Shown here piece by piece: positions 21,436 through 29,753 of a stretch of DNA of 64,000 nucleotides; the stretch's first letter is position 1, and every line of letters starts with the position of its first letter. A program made the position numbers and the translations under genes. Source of the stretch: Streptomyces xylophagus (lineage in GTDB: Bacteria; Actinomycetota; Actinomycetes; Streptomycetales; Streptomycetaceae); the NCBI RefSeq assembly GCF_000716435.1, contig NZ_JNWO01000003.1, positions 1 through 64,000 on the forward strand, written 5' to 3'. Under the pieces are notes generated by a model. The model was given only the letters and a program-made list of their open reading frames with translations. It was not told the origin of the DNA and did no database searches.

Positions 21436-23109
21436 TCAGGCCGTCTGCTTGGCCGCCGCCCGTCCCGCCGCGCGCCCGGAGAAGAGGCAGCCGCCGAGGA
21501 AGGTGCCTTCGAGGGCGTTGTAGCCGTGCACGCCGCCGCCGCCGAAGCCGGCGACCTCGCCCGCCGCGTACAGTCCGCCGATCGGCGCCCCGTCCGCGCC
21601 GAGCGCGCGGGAGTCGAGGTCGGTCTGGATGCCGCCGAGGGTCTTGCGGGTCAGGACGTGCAGCTTGACGCCGATCAGGGGGCCGGCGGCGGGGTCGAGG
21701 ATGCGGTGCGGGGTGGCGACGCGGCCGAGGCGGTCGCCGATGTAGCGGCGGGCGTTGCGGATGCCCTGGATCTGGGAGTCCTTGCTGTACGGGTTGGCCA
21801 TCTGGAGGTCGCGGGCCTCGATCTGGCGTCGTACCACGGCCGCGTCCAGGAGCGGTTTGTCGGTCAACTGGTTCATTTTCTCGACCAGTTGTTCCAGGTT
21901 GCCGGCGGTCACGAAGTCCGCGCCCTTGCGCAGGAACGCGTCCACCGGACCGGGGGCACCCTTGCCGAGCAGTCGGTCGCGCAGGACGGCCTTCTTGTCC
22001 TTGGCGGTGATGTCGGGATTCTGCTCGGAGCCCGACAGCGCGAACTCCTTCTCGATGATCTTCTGGGTGAGGATGAACCAGGAGTGGTCGTGGTCCGCCA
22101 AGTCCGCTGTCGTGCGCAGGTACTTGAGGGTGTTGAGGGTGTCGTAGCCCGGCAGGCACGGATCGGGCAGGCGGCGGCCGAGGGCGTCGAACCAGAGGGA
22201 GGACGGGCCGGGCAGGATGCGGATGCCGTGGCCGGGCCAGACCGGGTTCCAGTTCTGCAGGCCCTCGGTGTAGTGCCACATGCGGTCGCGGTTGACGAGC
22301 CGTACGCCCGCTTCGGCGCTGATGTCGAGCATCCGTCCGTCGACGTAGGCCGGGACGCCGGTGATCATCTCGGCGGGCGGTGTGCCGAGGCGCTCGGGCC
22401 AGTACTGGCGGACGATGTCGTGGTTGGCGCCGATGCCGCCGGTGGTGACGATCACGGCGTGGGCGGTGAGTTCGAACTCGCCGATCGCGTCGCGGTTGGA
22501 GGAGACACCGCGCGCCGAGGTGTCCTCGGCGAGGACCGTGCCGCGGACGCCGCGCGTCTCGCCTTCCTCCACGACCAACTCGTCGACCTGGTGGCGGTAG
22601 TAGAAGGTGAGCAGTCCGTCGCGGGCGGCCTGCTTGGCGTAGTTCACGAAGGGTTCCACGACTCCGGTGCCGGTGCCCCAGGTGACGTGGAAGCGCGGGA
22701 CGGAGTTGCCGTGTCCGTGGGCGCGCAGATCGCCGCGCTCCGCCCAGCCGACCGTGGGCAGCAGCTTGATGCCGTGGCTCTCCAGCCAGGGCCGCTTCTC
22801 GCCGGCCGCGAACTCGACGTAGGCGCGCGCCCAGCGCACCGCCCACGAGTCCTCGTCGTCGACGCGGTCGAAGCCGGCGCTGCCCTGCCAGTCGTTCCAG
22901 GCCAGGTCGAAGGAGTCCTTGATGCCGAGGCGGCGCTGTTCCGGCGAGTCGACGAGGAACAGCCCGCCGAAGGACCAGAACGCCTGCCCGCCGAGGTTGT
23001 TGGCGTTCTCCTGGTCGACGAGGGCGACCCTGCGTCCCCGGCTGGTCAGTTCGTGGGCCGCGACCAGGCCCGCGAGACCCGCTCCGACGACGATGACGTC
23101 CGCATCCAT
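21436..23109 (-). CDS. FAD-binding dehydrogenase (fumarate reductase / KstD-like superfamily)
   Basis: 557-aa flavoprotein. The FAD ADP-binding motif VIVVGAGLAGLVAAHEL is at the N-terminus, GGIGANHDIVRQ lies mid-protein, and GLYAAGEVAGFGGGGVHG...LGGCLFSGRAAG is the C-terminal flavin-binding motif. It belongs to the FAD_binding_2 superfamily, which contains 3-ketosteroid dehydrogenases and fumarate reductase-like enzymes; the substrate here is unknown. It follows the TetR gene by 26 bp on the same strand, so the pair is likely an operon controlled by the palindromes at 23791-23823. Confidence 0.87.
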   Translation of the reverse strand: MDADVIVVGAGLAGLVAAHELTSRGRRVALVDQENANNLGGQAFWSFGGLFLVDSPEQRRLGIKDSFDLAWNDWQGSAGFDRVDDEDSWAVRWARAYVEFAAGEKRPWLESHGIKLLPTVGWAERGDLRAHGHGNSVPRFHVTWGTGTGVVEPFVNYAKQAARDGLLTFYYRHQVDELVVEEGETRGVRGTVLAEDTSARGVSSNRDAIGEFELTAHAVIVTTGGIGANHDIVRQYWPERLGTPPAEMITGVPAYVDGRMLDISAEAGVRLVNRDRMWHYTEGLQNWNPVWPGHGIRILPGPSSLWFDALGRRLPDPCLPGYDTLNTLKYLRTTADLADHDHSWFILTQKIIEKEFALSGSEQNPDITAKDKKAVLRDRLLGKGAPGPVDAFLRKGADFVTAGNLEQLVEKMNQLTDKPLLDAAVVRRQIEARDLQMANPYSKDSQIQGIRNARRYIGDRLGRVATPHRILDPAAGPLIGVKLHVLTRKTLGGIQTDLDSRALGADGAPIGGLYAAGEVAGFGGGGVHGYNALEGTFLGGCLFSGRAAGRAAAKQTA

Positions 23110-23135
23110 GGCGACCGTTGCCCTTCTCGTTGGGT

Positions 23136-23774
23136 TCAGTGGGGAATTCGTTCGGAGGTGCCGCTGCCGTCGGTCAGCAGGGCGGTGAGCAGTTGCTTGA
23201 GCCAGACGCGGGCGTGCTCCACGTCCTTGTCCAGCAGCAGTTGGGTGGTGACTCCGTCGTACGCGGCGACCACGGCGTGGGCCGCCGCGTCGACGTCGGG
23301 GAGTACGGCGGGCAGTTCGGCGAGGCCGTGGGCCCGGGTGAGCCGGTGGGCGATCGCCCCGCGCAGCCGCGCCCGATGGCCCAGCAGGGTCTGCGCGACG
23401 GCGGGGTCCCGGGCCGCGTGCACCAGGAAGTCGGTCTTCACCAGGAGCCAGTCGAGGTCGAGGAGCAGCACCTCGGTGACGCGGTCCACAGCGGCAGGCA
23501 CGTCGAGGTCGGGACCGTCGAGGGCGAGCGCGCCGGCCACCTGCTCGGCGATCAGCTCGGCCCGGTCCTGATAAAGCGCGAAGAACAGCTCGTCCAGGCT
23601 GTCGAAGTTCGAGTAGAAGGCGCCCCTGCTGTAGCCGGCGGCTTCACAGACCTCCTCGATGGAGACCCGGCCGTATCCCTTGGCGGCGAACACCGCGAAC
23701 GCGGCGGCCAGCAGATTGGCCCGTGTGCGGACACGGCGCCTGGTCACCCGCTTGGGCGTCACCTCAGTCACCAT
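23136..23774 (-). CDS. TetR-family transcriptional regulator
   Basis: 212 aa. The HTH covers about residues 18-62 (VSIEEVCEAAGYSRGAFYSNFDSLDELF), a classic TetR pattern, preceded by a basic arm (PKRVTRRRVRTR). The C-terminal half is the ligand-binding helical domain. It is divergent from alkB, and the intergenic region holds two tandem palindromes that are likely its operators. It probably represses itself, the FAD dehydrogenase behind it and possibly alkB. Confidence 0.92.
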   Translation of the reverse strand: MVTEVTPKRVTRRRVRTRANLLAAAFAVFAAKGYGRVSIEEVCEAAGYSRGAFYSNFDSLDELFFALYQDRAELIAEQVAGALALDGPDLDVPAAVDRVTEVLLLDLDWLLVKTDFLVHAARDPAVAQTLLGHRARLRGAIAHRLTRAHGLAELPAVLPDVDAAAHAVVAAYDGVTTQLLLDKDVEHARVWLKQLLTALLTDGSGTSERIPH

Positions 23775-23790
23775 GCCCGGACCTCCAGTC

Positions 23791-23823
23791 GATACGCGAA
23801 TGTATCCGATACACCGATGTATC
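23791..23823. promoter_or_regulatory. Two tandem palindromic operators, probable TetR sites
   Basis: GATACGCGAATGTATC (23791-23806) and GATACACCGATGTATC (23808-23823) are two 16-bp palindromes (5-bp arms, 6-bp spacer) repeated with a 17-bp period. Because they abut, further perfect palindromes arise: TGTATC-C-GATACA at 23801-23813 and CGATACA-CCGA-TGTATCG at 23807-23824. They lie in the short gap between the divergent TetR and alkB starts. Confidence 0.75.
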
Positions 23824-23851
23824 GAAAGAGTAGTGCTCGCATTGGAACAGA

Positions 23852-23861
23852 TATTCGAATA
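23852..23861. promoter_or_regulatory. TATTCGAATA palindrome near the alkB start
   Basis: Perfect 10-bp AT-rich palindrome 18 bp before the alkB ATG. It may belong to the promoter (an upstream TTGGAA lies at 23842-23847) or be another regulator site. Confidence 0.35.
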
Positions 23862-23878
23862 AGGGGTACGCTGGTGCC

Positions 23879-24508
23879 ATGACCGCGCACCACCTCCAGG
23901 GCTCCCTCTTCGACCAGACCGACCAGCTCCGCCTCGGCCCCCTCGACGGGATACGCCGTACCGCGCTGGGTCTCGGCGCCTGGATCGACGTGCTGCCCGG
24001 GTGGCTCGGCGGCGCCGACGCCCTGTTCGAGGAACTGGTCACCGAGGTGCCGTGGCGCGCGGAGCGCCGTCAGATGTACGACCAGGTCGTGGACGTACCG
24101 CGACTGCTCGCCTACTACGGCGCCGACGACGCGCTGCCGCACCCGGTGCTGACCGAGGCCCGGGACACGCTCTCGGCGTACTACGCACGGGAGTTGGGGG
24201 AGCCGTTCACCACGTCCGGGCTGTGCTATTACCGGGACGGCCGGGACAGTGTGGCCTGGCACGGCGATCGGATCGGGCGGGGCGCCAACGTGGACACGAT
24301 GGTGGCGATCCTCTCCGTGGGCGCACCCCGTGACCTGCTGCTGCGTCCGCTGCGCGGCGGCGAGTCGGTGCGGCGCCCGCTGGGGCACGGCGACCTGATC
24401 GTGATGGGCGGCTCCTGTCAGCGGACGTGGGAGCACTGCGTCCCCAAGACCACCCGCGCCGCGGGACCGCGCATCAGCGTGCAGTTCCGCCCGCACGGCG
24501 TGCACTGA
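23879..24508 (+). CDS. alkB: AlkB-type 2-oxoglutarate/Fe(II)-dependent dioxygenase
   Basis: Oxidative demethylase that repairs N-alkylated bases in DNA or RNA. It is 209 aa with the iron triad: WHGD near residues 127-130 (His and Asp) and WEHCVPK near 184 (His). RISVQFR near 200 supplies the arginines binding 2-oxoglutarate. CYYRDGRDSVAWHGD is typical of bacterial AlkB proteins. ATG 23879, with AAGGGG somewhat far upstream. It is divergent from the TetR gene, so its expression may be influenced by those operators. A strong hairpin follows it. Confidence 0.9.
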   Translation: MTAHHLQGSLFDQTDQLRLGPLDGIRRTALGLGAWIDVLPGWLGGADALFEELVTEVPWRAERRQMYDQVVDVPRLLAYYGADDALPHPVLTEARDTLSAYYARELGEPFTTSGLCYYRDGRDSVAWHGDRIGRGANVDTMVAILSVGAPRDLLLRPLRGGESVRRPLGHGDLIVMGGSCQRTWEHCVPKTTRAAGPRISVQFRPHGVH

Positions 24509-24542
24509 GGCGGAGAGGCGGCCGCTTCGGACGCACGCGGGG

Positions 24543-24573
24543 GCCGCCTCCGGCGGACGGTGCCGGAGGCGGC
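24543..24573 (+). terminator. Hairpin after alkB
   Basis: Perfect 12-bp stem GCCGCCTCCGGC / GCCGGAGGCGGC with a 7-nt loop, 34 bp after the alkB stop. It is GC-rich with only TT after it, the usual Streptomyces style of terminator. Confidence 0.75.
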
Positions 24574-24648
24574 TTCCCCCGCGCGCGCCAGGACCGTACG
24601 CGTCTGGTTGGCTGTTCCTCGAACAGCACCACCACTCAAGGGACGATC

Positions 24649-25395
24649 ATGCGGGCAGAAGTACGCCAAGTCGCGGACGGCACCTATCTGGTGCACGGCA
24701 GCAACACCAACTGGGTGATCCTCGCTGATGGTGACGCGGTCACGTTGGTGGACACCGGTTATCCCGGGGACCGCGCGCTGGTGCTCGACTCCCTTGAGCA
24801 GGTGGGGAGTTCACCCAAGGCGGTCACGGCGGTGCTGATCACCCACGCCCACAACGACCATCTCGGTTCGGCGGAGTATCTGCGCGACACCTACGGCACC
24901 CCGGTATACCTGCACGAGGCCGAAGTGCCGCACGCGCGGCGGGAGTTCCTCCAACAGGTGACCGTCGGGGACGTCCTGAAGAACATCTGGCGTCCGGGAG
25001 TCCTGCCGTGGATGGTGCACACGATTCGTGTGGGAGGCACCGAGCAGCATCCCGTCGCCGCTCCCCAGGCATTCGCAGGTGCGGGCCCGCTGGACCTGCC
25101 CGGCAGGCCCGTCCCCGTACACACCCCCGGCCACACCAGCGGGCACTGCGTCTTCCATCTCCCGGACAGCGGGATCGTGATCTCCGGAGACGCCCTGGTC
25201 AGCGGCCACCCCACCTCACGGATCAAGGGACCGCAGCTGCTGCCCGACATGTTCCACCACGAGCGCGACCGTGCCGTCGCCTCGCTGGACATCCTCGAAG
25301 GACTGGACGCCGACACCCTGCTGCCCGGCCACGGCCCGCTGCACACCGGTCCGGTCCGTGAGGCGGCACAGCGCGCCCGCGAACACGCGATCTAA
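24649..25395 (+). CDS. MBL-fold metallo-hydrolase
   Basis: 248-aa metallo-beta-lactamase-fold enzyme with the two-metal site visible: HAHNDH near residues 64-69, His in TPGHTSGH near 160, Asp in SGDAL near 180 and His in PGHGPLH near 228. The set resembles the glyoxalase II/hydrolase branch rather than true lactamases; no signal peptide, so cytoplasmic. Substrate unknown. ATG 24649 is chosen because the fold starts immediately. It is 9 bp from the DUF4032 gene, a likely operon. Confidence 0.85.
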   Translation: MRAEVRQVADGTYLVHGSNTNWVILADGDAVTLVDTGYPGDRALVLDSLEQVGSSPKAVTAVLITHAHNDHLGSAEYLRDTYGTPVYLHEAEVPHARREFLQQVTVGDVLKNIWRPGVLPWMVHTIRVGGTEQHPVAAPQAFAGAGPLDLPGRPVPVHTPGHTSGHCVFHLPDSGIVISGDALVSGHPTSRIKGPQLLPDMFHHERDRAVASLDILEGLDADTLLPGHGPLHTGPVREAAQRAREHAI

Positions 25396-25404
25396 GGTCA
25401 CCCC

Positions 25405-26640
25405 ATGGCACTGCAGATCAACGCGACCAACCCGGAGCATCCGGTCCTCCTGCTGGAACTGCCGTGGGACGTTCCCCTGGAGGAATGGCCCGAGGAGTAC
25501 CTGGTGCCGCTGCCGCGCGGCATCTCCCGCCACGTCGTGCGCTACGCCCGCGCCGGCAGCGAGGTCATAGCCGTCAAGGAACTGGCGGAACGGCCCGCGC
25601 TGCGCGAGTACGAGCTGCTGCGCGACCTGGACCGGCTCGGCATCCCGGCGGTGGACCCCCTAGCAGTGGTCACCGGGCGCGCGGACGCCGACGGCGAGCC
25701 CCTGGAGCCGGTGCTGATCACCCGGCACCTGGGCGGCTCGATGCCGTACCGCTCGATGTTCGAGACGACACTGCGCCCGGCCACCATGCACCGGCTCATG
25801 GACGCGCTGGCCGTGCTGCTGGTGCGGCTGCATCTGGCCGGGTTCGCGTGGGGCGACTGCTCGCTGTCCAACACGCTGTTCCGGCGGGACGCGGGCGCGT
25901 ACGCCGCGTATCTGGTGGACGCGGAGACCGGCGATCTGCACCCCCAACTCAGCGACGGACAGCGTGAGTACGACCTCGACCTCGCCCGCGTGAACATCAG
26001 CGGGGAACTGCTCGACCTGGAGGCGTCCGGGGCGCTGCACCCGTCCGTCGACCCGATCGAGTTCGGCACCGAGATCTGCGCCCGCTACCAGGGGCTGTGG
26101 GAGGAGCTGACCCGCGTCTCCGTGTACCCGGCGGGCAAGTACTACTTCATCGAACGCCGGATCCGGCACCTCAACGAGCTCGGCTTCGACGTCGCCGAGA
26201 TGCAGATCGAGCACTCCTCGAACGGCGACACGGTCACCTTCGTGCCCAAGGTCGTCGACGCCGGCCACCACCAGCGCCAACTGCTGCGCCTGACCGGTCT
26301 CGACGCCGAGGAGAACCAGGCGCGGCGGCTCCTGAACGACCTGGAGTCCTGGATGGCCACCCAGGACGACTACGCCCCGGGCGACCCGCTCGCCGCCCGG
26401 CCCGAGGTGCTCGCGCACCGGTGGGTGCGGGACGTGTTCCGGCCCACCGTGCGGGCCGTACCGCTCGAACTGCGCGGCTCGATGGACCCGGCCGAGATCT
26501 ACCACGAGCTGCTGGAACACCGCTGGTACATGTCCGAGCACGCCCAGCACGACATCGGCCTGGACACGGCGGTCGAGGACTACCTCAAGAACATCCTGCC
26601 GAAGGTACGCGAGACGCTGGAGCCGACCGCACCGGAGTGA
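25405..26640 (+). CDS. DUF4032 domain protein with kinase-like N-terminal half
   Basis: 411 aa. The N-terminal half looks like a lipopolysaccharide-kinase/protein-kinase fold: VKELAERPALREYE (candidate Lys and Glu), LHLAGFAWGDCSLSNTLF near residues 140-157 (catalytic-loop-like Asp and Asn) and YLVDAETGD near 172 (metal-binding Asp). The C-terminal half matches the DUF4032 region found in actinobacteria. It may be an active small-molecule or protein kinase; the substrate is unknown. Probably cotranscribed with the MBL-fold gene; convergent with lacI. Confidence 0.8.
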   Translation: MALQINATNPEHPVLLLELPWDVPLEEWPEEYLVPLPRGISRHVVRYARAGSEVIAVKELAERPALREYELLRDLDRLGIPAVDPLAVVTGRADADGEPLEPVLITRHLGGSMPYRSMFETTLRPATMHRLMDALAVLLVRLHLAGFAWGDCSLSNTLFRRDAGAYAAYLVDAETGDLHPQLSDGQREYDLDLARVNISGELLDLEASGALHPSVDPIEFGTEICARYQGLWEELTRVSVYPAGKYYFIERRIRHLNELGFDVAEMQIEHSSNGDTVTFVPKVVDAGHHQRQLLRLTGLDAEENQARRLLNDLESWMATQDDYAPGDPLAARPEVLAHRWVRDVFRPTVRAVPLELRGSMDPAEIYHELLEHRWYMSEHAQHDIGLDTAVEDYLKNILPKVRETLEPTAPE

Positions 26641-26679
26641 TCCGGGCAGGCAGTGGCGGCCACACCGGACTGCCCCCGC

Positions 26680-27711
26680 TCAGTCCGTGGCGGGCGGGGC
26701 CGTGGTGCCGCGGACGACGAGGTGGGGCGGGACGACCTGCTCGCCCTCCGGTACGGCCTCCCCGTCCAGGCGGGCGATGGCGCGGCCGACGGCGAGTTCC
26801 GCGAGGCGCGGGATGTCCTGGGCGACGGTGGTGAGGTCGATGTGGGCGAGCCGGGACAGACTGGTGTCGTCGAAGCCGACCACGGAGATCTCGCCAGGGA
26901 CGGTGACACCGGCCCGCAGGAACGTGTCGAGGACGCCCGTGGCGCAGCGGTCGTTGAAGGCGAGGACGGCGCTCGGCCGAGGGTTCTCCGCAACGAGGCT
27001 TCTGGCGGCCCGGGCGCCGTCGTCCTCGGTGAGTCCGCCGGGCAGGACGTGGACGTGGTCGGCGAGGCCGTGGCGGTGCATCGCGGTGCGGTAGCCCCGG
27101 CGGCGGTCGGCGGCGCCGGGTGCGCGGCCGCCGTCGATGTGGGCGATGGCGCGGTGGCCGAGCGCCACCAGGTGGTCCACGGCCTGGCGGGCGCCCTCGT
27201 CGTCGGCGGTGCGGACGACGTCCACGGCAGGCGGGGCGGGCCGCAGCCGCCGGGCCACCGAGACCACTGGTACCTGGGTGGCGAGATGCGCGAGGCGGGC
27301 GGCCGGTACCTCGGGGCCGAGCAGGACGAGGGCCTCGCACCGGTCCGCGAGCAGTGCCTCCACGGCCTGCCGCTCACCGCGCGTGGGCGCGACCGCGCTG
27401 AGGGCGACCTGGTAGCCGGCGGGTTCGGCGGCGGCGTAGATGCCCTCCACCAGGTCGGTGTGGAAGGGATGGCGCAGCCCGAACTGCACGCCGAGCAGGC
27501 GTGAGCGGTTGCTGCGCAGCACCCTGGCCCGGGTGTCGGGCCGGTAGCCGATCTCCTCGGCGGCCTTGAGCACCCGCTCACGGGTGGTGGCGCTGGCGCC
27601 GTAGGCCCCGCGCATCACGATGGAGACCAGCGCGACGGACACGCCCGCCCGGGCCGCGACATGGGCCAGGGTGGGCCGCTTGCCGTCGGGGACCGCGGGG
27701 GTGGTCGGCAC
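26680..27711 (-). CDS. LacI-family transcriptional regulator
   Basis: 343 aa. The HTH at about 13-35 is PTLAHVAARAGVSVALVSIV, followed by the hinge region and a periplasmic-binding-protein-like sugar sensor (LLGVQFGLRHPFHTDLVEGI, AFNDRCATGVLDTFLRAG). GTG 27711 is preferred because AGGA lies 6 nt upstream; an in-frame ATG 63 bp further upstream lacks support and would run into the repeat region. It is divergent from the isomerase gene. The palindrome at 27863-27878 has the centre typical of LacI sites, so it likely represses the sugar genes and perhaps itself. Confidence 0.92.
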   Translation of the reverse strand: MPTTPAVPDGKRPTLAHVAARAGVSVALVSIVMRGAYGASATTRERVLKAAEEIGYRPDTRARVLRSNRSRLLGVQFGLRHPFHTDLVEGIYAAAEPAGYQVALSAVAPTRGERQAVEALLADRCEALVLLGPEVPAARLAHLATQVPVVSVARRLRPAPPAVDVVRTADDEGARQAVDHLVALGHRAIAHIDGGRAPGAADRRRGYRTAMHRHGLADHVHVLPGGLTEDDGARAARSLVAENPRPSAVLAFNDRCATGVLDTFLRAGVTVPGEISVVGFDDTSLSRLAHIDLTTVAQDIPRLAELAVGRAIARLDGEAVPEGEQVVPPHLVVRGTTAPPATD

Positions 27712-27754
27712 TGCTGTCCTTCCGGTCGAGGTGTCGTTGCGTTCCGGGATCGTA

Positions 27755-27802
27755 GCCGCTCCGAAAGCATGCAACGTCGCCGCTCCGAAGGTACTGCAAC
27801 GT
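27755..27802. repeat. Imperfect 24-bp direct repeats upstream of lacI
   Basis: GCCGCTCCGAAAGCATGCAACGT (27755-27777) and GCCGCTCCGAAGGTACTGCAACGT (27779-27802) share the first 11 bases and the ending TGCAACGT. The second unit leads straight into a TTCTAGAA half-site. They lie between lacI and the divergent isomerase gene. Confidence 0.6.
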
Positions 27803-27826
27803 TCTAGAAACCTGCCCGGCGAGGGC

Positions 27827-27857
27827 TTGACACGGGAATCCCGTAGTGGCGTACTAC
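27827..27857 (+). promoter_or_regulatory. Candidate promoter of the isomerase/dehydrogenase genes
   Basis: TTGACA (27827-27832) is a perfect -35 hexamer. The -10 is less clear, with GTACTAC around 27851-27857. The palindrome ACGGG-AAT-CCCGT (27832-27844) lies in the spacer. The predicted start would fall in the 27863-27878 operator, so bound repressor would block transcription. Confidence 0.6.
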
Positions 27858-27862
27858 TGCCA

Positions 27863-27878
27863 TCTAGAACGTTCTAGA
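27863..27878. promoter_or_regulatory. Perfect 16-bp LacI-type operator
   Basis: TCTAGAACGTTCTAGA is fully palindromic with a central CG, as in LacI-family sites. A second, half-conserved copy (GTACTGCAAC GTTCTAGAAA) is centred 70 bp upstream at 27800/27801. The pair could support looping. Confidence 0.82.
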
Positions 27879-27893
27879 AGAGGGCGAGCAGTC

Positions 27894-28679
27894 ATGTACA
27901 CGTTGGCGGTCTGTGCCGAGATGGTCTTCCGGGACCTGCCGATCCACGAGCGGGCACGGCGCATCCACGAAGCCGGCTTCCAGGTCGAGATCTGGGACTG
28001 GACCCGGCACGACCTGGACGCGCTCACGCGGACCCCGGCGGAGTTCTCGTCGATGACGGGCTACATCCGGGGCAGTCTCACCGACGAGGCGGGCGCCGCC
28101 GAACTCCTGCGCACCGCCGAGGAGTCGGTCAAGGCCGCCGACCAACTGGGCTGCCCCCGGCTCAACTTGCACGGCACCGGGCTGGACTCCGAGGGCCTGC
28201 CGGTGGTTCCGGTGACCGGCGAGCCCACGGGCCCGATGTGGATCGCCGCCCACCGCACCCTGACCCGCCTCGCCGAACTGGGCGAGCGCCACGGGGTCAC
28301 CTTCACGCTGGAGAACCTCAACTCCGCGGTCGACCACCCGGGCGTACCGTTCGCGACGGCCGCCGAGACCCTGGCCCTGGTCAAGGCCGTGGACCGGCCC
28401 GGCCTGCGGATGAACCTGGACCTCTACCACGCGCAGATCGGCGAGGGAAACCTCATCGAACTCGTCCGCAAGGCCCACCAGTTGGACCTGATCGGCGAGA
28501 TCCAGGTGGCGGACGTCCCCGGCCGACAGGAGCCCGGCACCGGCGAGATCAACTACCCGGCGATCGCCCGCGCCCTCGCCGACATCGGCTACGACGGCAC
28601 GGTCGCGATGGAGGCGTGGGCCTCGGAGAGCGAGAGCGAGCGCGCCCTGGACCGCTTCCGCACGGCGTTCACGGTCTGA
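27894..28679 (+). CDS. Hydroxypyruvate isomerase-like TIM-barrel sugar isomerase
   Basis: 261 aa of the xylose-isomerase-like TIM barrel family, closest in appearance to hydroxypyruvate isomerase (Hyi). It begins MYTLAVCAEMVFRDLPIHER. LENLNSAVDHPG near 145 and LDLYHAQIGEGNL near 180 supply the conserved metal-binding Glu and Asp/His, and VADVPGRQEPGTGEINY near 215 is typical of Hyi. It lies 15 bp after the operator, under LacI control, and is followed by a Gfo/Idh/MocA dehydrogenase, so the pair probably degrades a sugar, polyol or glyoxylate-derived acid. The exact substrate is inferred. Confidence 0.84.
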   Translation: MYTLAVCAEMVFRDLPIHERARRIHEAGFQVEIWDWTRHDLDALTRTPAEFSSMTGYIRGSLTDEAGAAELLRTAEESVKAADQLGCPRLNLHGTGLDSEGLPVVPVTGEPTGPMWIAAHRTLTRLAELGERHGVTFTLENLNSAVDHPGVPFATAAETLALVKAVDRPGLRMNLDLYHAQIGEGNLIELVRKAHQLDLIGEIQVADVPGRQEPGTGEINYPAIARALADIGYDGTVAMEAWASESESERALDRFRTAFTV

Positions 28680-28735
28680 TCGCCACGAGGTCCATTCGGC
28701 TTCACACGGCATCACACGGCATCAGGGAGAACCCC

Positions 28736-29752
28736 ATGACCACCCAACTGCCCCTCGCCATCGGTCTGGTGGGCGCGGGCCGCATGGGTTCCTTCCATGC
28801 CGAGACCCTCGCCCGCCGCCTGCCCGGCGTCCGCCTCGCCGCCGTGGCCGACCCGGCGCCGGGCGCGGCACGGGGCCTGGCCGACCGGCTCGACTGCCCC
28901 ACGGCGTACACCGAGATCGGTGACCTGTTCACCGATCCCGACGTCGACGCGGTGGTCATCGCGACACCGGCCCGCACCCACGCGGACCTGGTCGTGGCGG
29001 CGGCGCGGGCGGGCAAGGCCGTCTACTGCGAGAAGCCGATGGCGACGACTCTCGCGGACGCCGACCGCGCCATCACGGCCGCCGCCGAGGCGGGCGTACC
29101 GCTCCAGGTCGGCTTCAACCGCCGCTACGACGCCGGGTTCCGGGCCGCGCACGACAAGGTGGCCGCCGGCGCGATCGGCACCCCGCAGCTGCTCCGCTCG
29201 CTCACCCGCGACCCGAAGCTGGCCGACCCGGCCCCCGTCCCGCCGTGGACGATCTTCCTCGAAACCCTCATCCACGACTTCGACACCCTGCGCTATCTCA
29301 ACCCCGGTTCCGAACCGGTCGAGGTCTTCGCCATGGCCGACGCCCTGGTCCGCCCCGACTTCAAGGACCGCGGACTGCTCGACACGGCCGTCGTCACGAT
29401 CCGCTTCGACAACGGCGCCCTCGCCACGGCGGAGGCCAACTTCCAGGCGGTGTACGGCTATGACGTACGCGGCGAGGTCTTCGGCTCGGCGGGCATGCTG
29501 ACGATGGGCGACATCCGGCGCACCCATCTGACGTCCTACAGCGCGGACGGCATCACTGCCGAGACCGTCACCTACGACCAGGACCTGTTCCACGACGCGT
29601 ACGTCGCCGAGCTCGCCGACTTCGCCGACACCGTCCGCGCCGCCCGTACCCCGTCGGCCACCGGCGAGGACGCCCGCGCCGCGTTGAGGATCGCACTGGC
29701 GGCGATCCGGTCGGTGGAGAGGGGGGTCCCGGTACGCGTCGAGGCCACCTGA
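28736..29752 (+). CDS. Gfo/Idh/MocA-family oxidoreductase (inositol 2-dehydrogenase-like)
   Basis: 338 aa. The N-terminal Rossmann fold has IGLVGAGRMGSFHAETL, and CEKPMATT near residue 100 contains the conserved Lys of EKP. LIHDFDTLRYL near 175 supplies the HD pair of the catalytic site. It resembles myo-inositol 2-dehydrogenase (IolG) but may act on another polyol or sugar. Start ATG 28736 with AGGGAGA upstream. It is 56 bp after the isomerase-like gene, whose leader-side gap contains a short TCACACGGCA direct repeat. Likely same operon. Confidence 0.87.
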   Translation: MTTQLPLAIGLVGAGRMGSFHAETLARRLPGVRLAAVADPAPGAARGLADRLDCPTAYTEIGDLFTDPDVDAVVIATPARTHADLVVAAARAGKAVYCEKPMATTLADADRAITAAAEAGVPLQVGFNRRYDAGFRAAHDKVAAGAIGTPQLLRSLTRDPKLADPAPVPPWTIFLETLIHDFDTLRYLNPGSEPVEVFAMADALVRPDFKDRGLLDTAVVTIRFDNGALATAEANFQAVYGYDVRGEVFGSAGMLTMGDIRRTHLTSYSADGITAETVTYDQDLFHDAYVAELADFADTVRAARTPSATGEDARAALRIALAAIRSVERGVPVRVEAT

Positions 29753-29753
29753 G

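Noticed and set aside
20843..22846. Upstream extension of the M1 peptidase frame, giving an apparent 1142-aa fusion
   Set aside because: The extra part is a shadow of the FAD dehydrogenase and DUF488 genes; the peptidase has its own GTG, ribosome binding site and signal peptide at 20842.
28700..28732. Short direct repeat TCACACGGCA before the Gfo/Idh/MocA gene
   Set aside because: Only two copies of 10 bp; may be chance and has no clear role.
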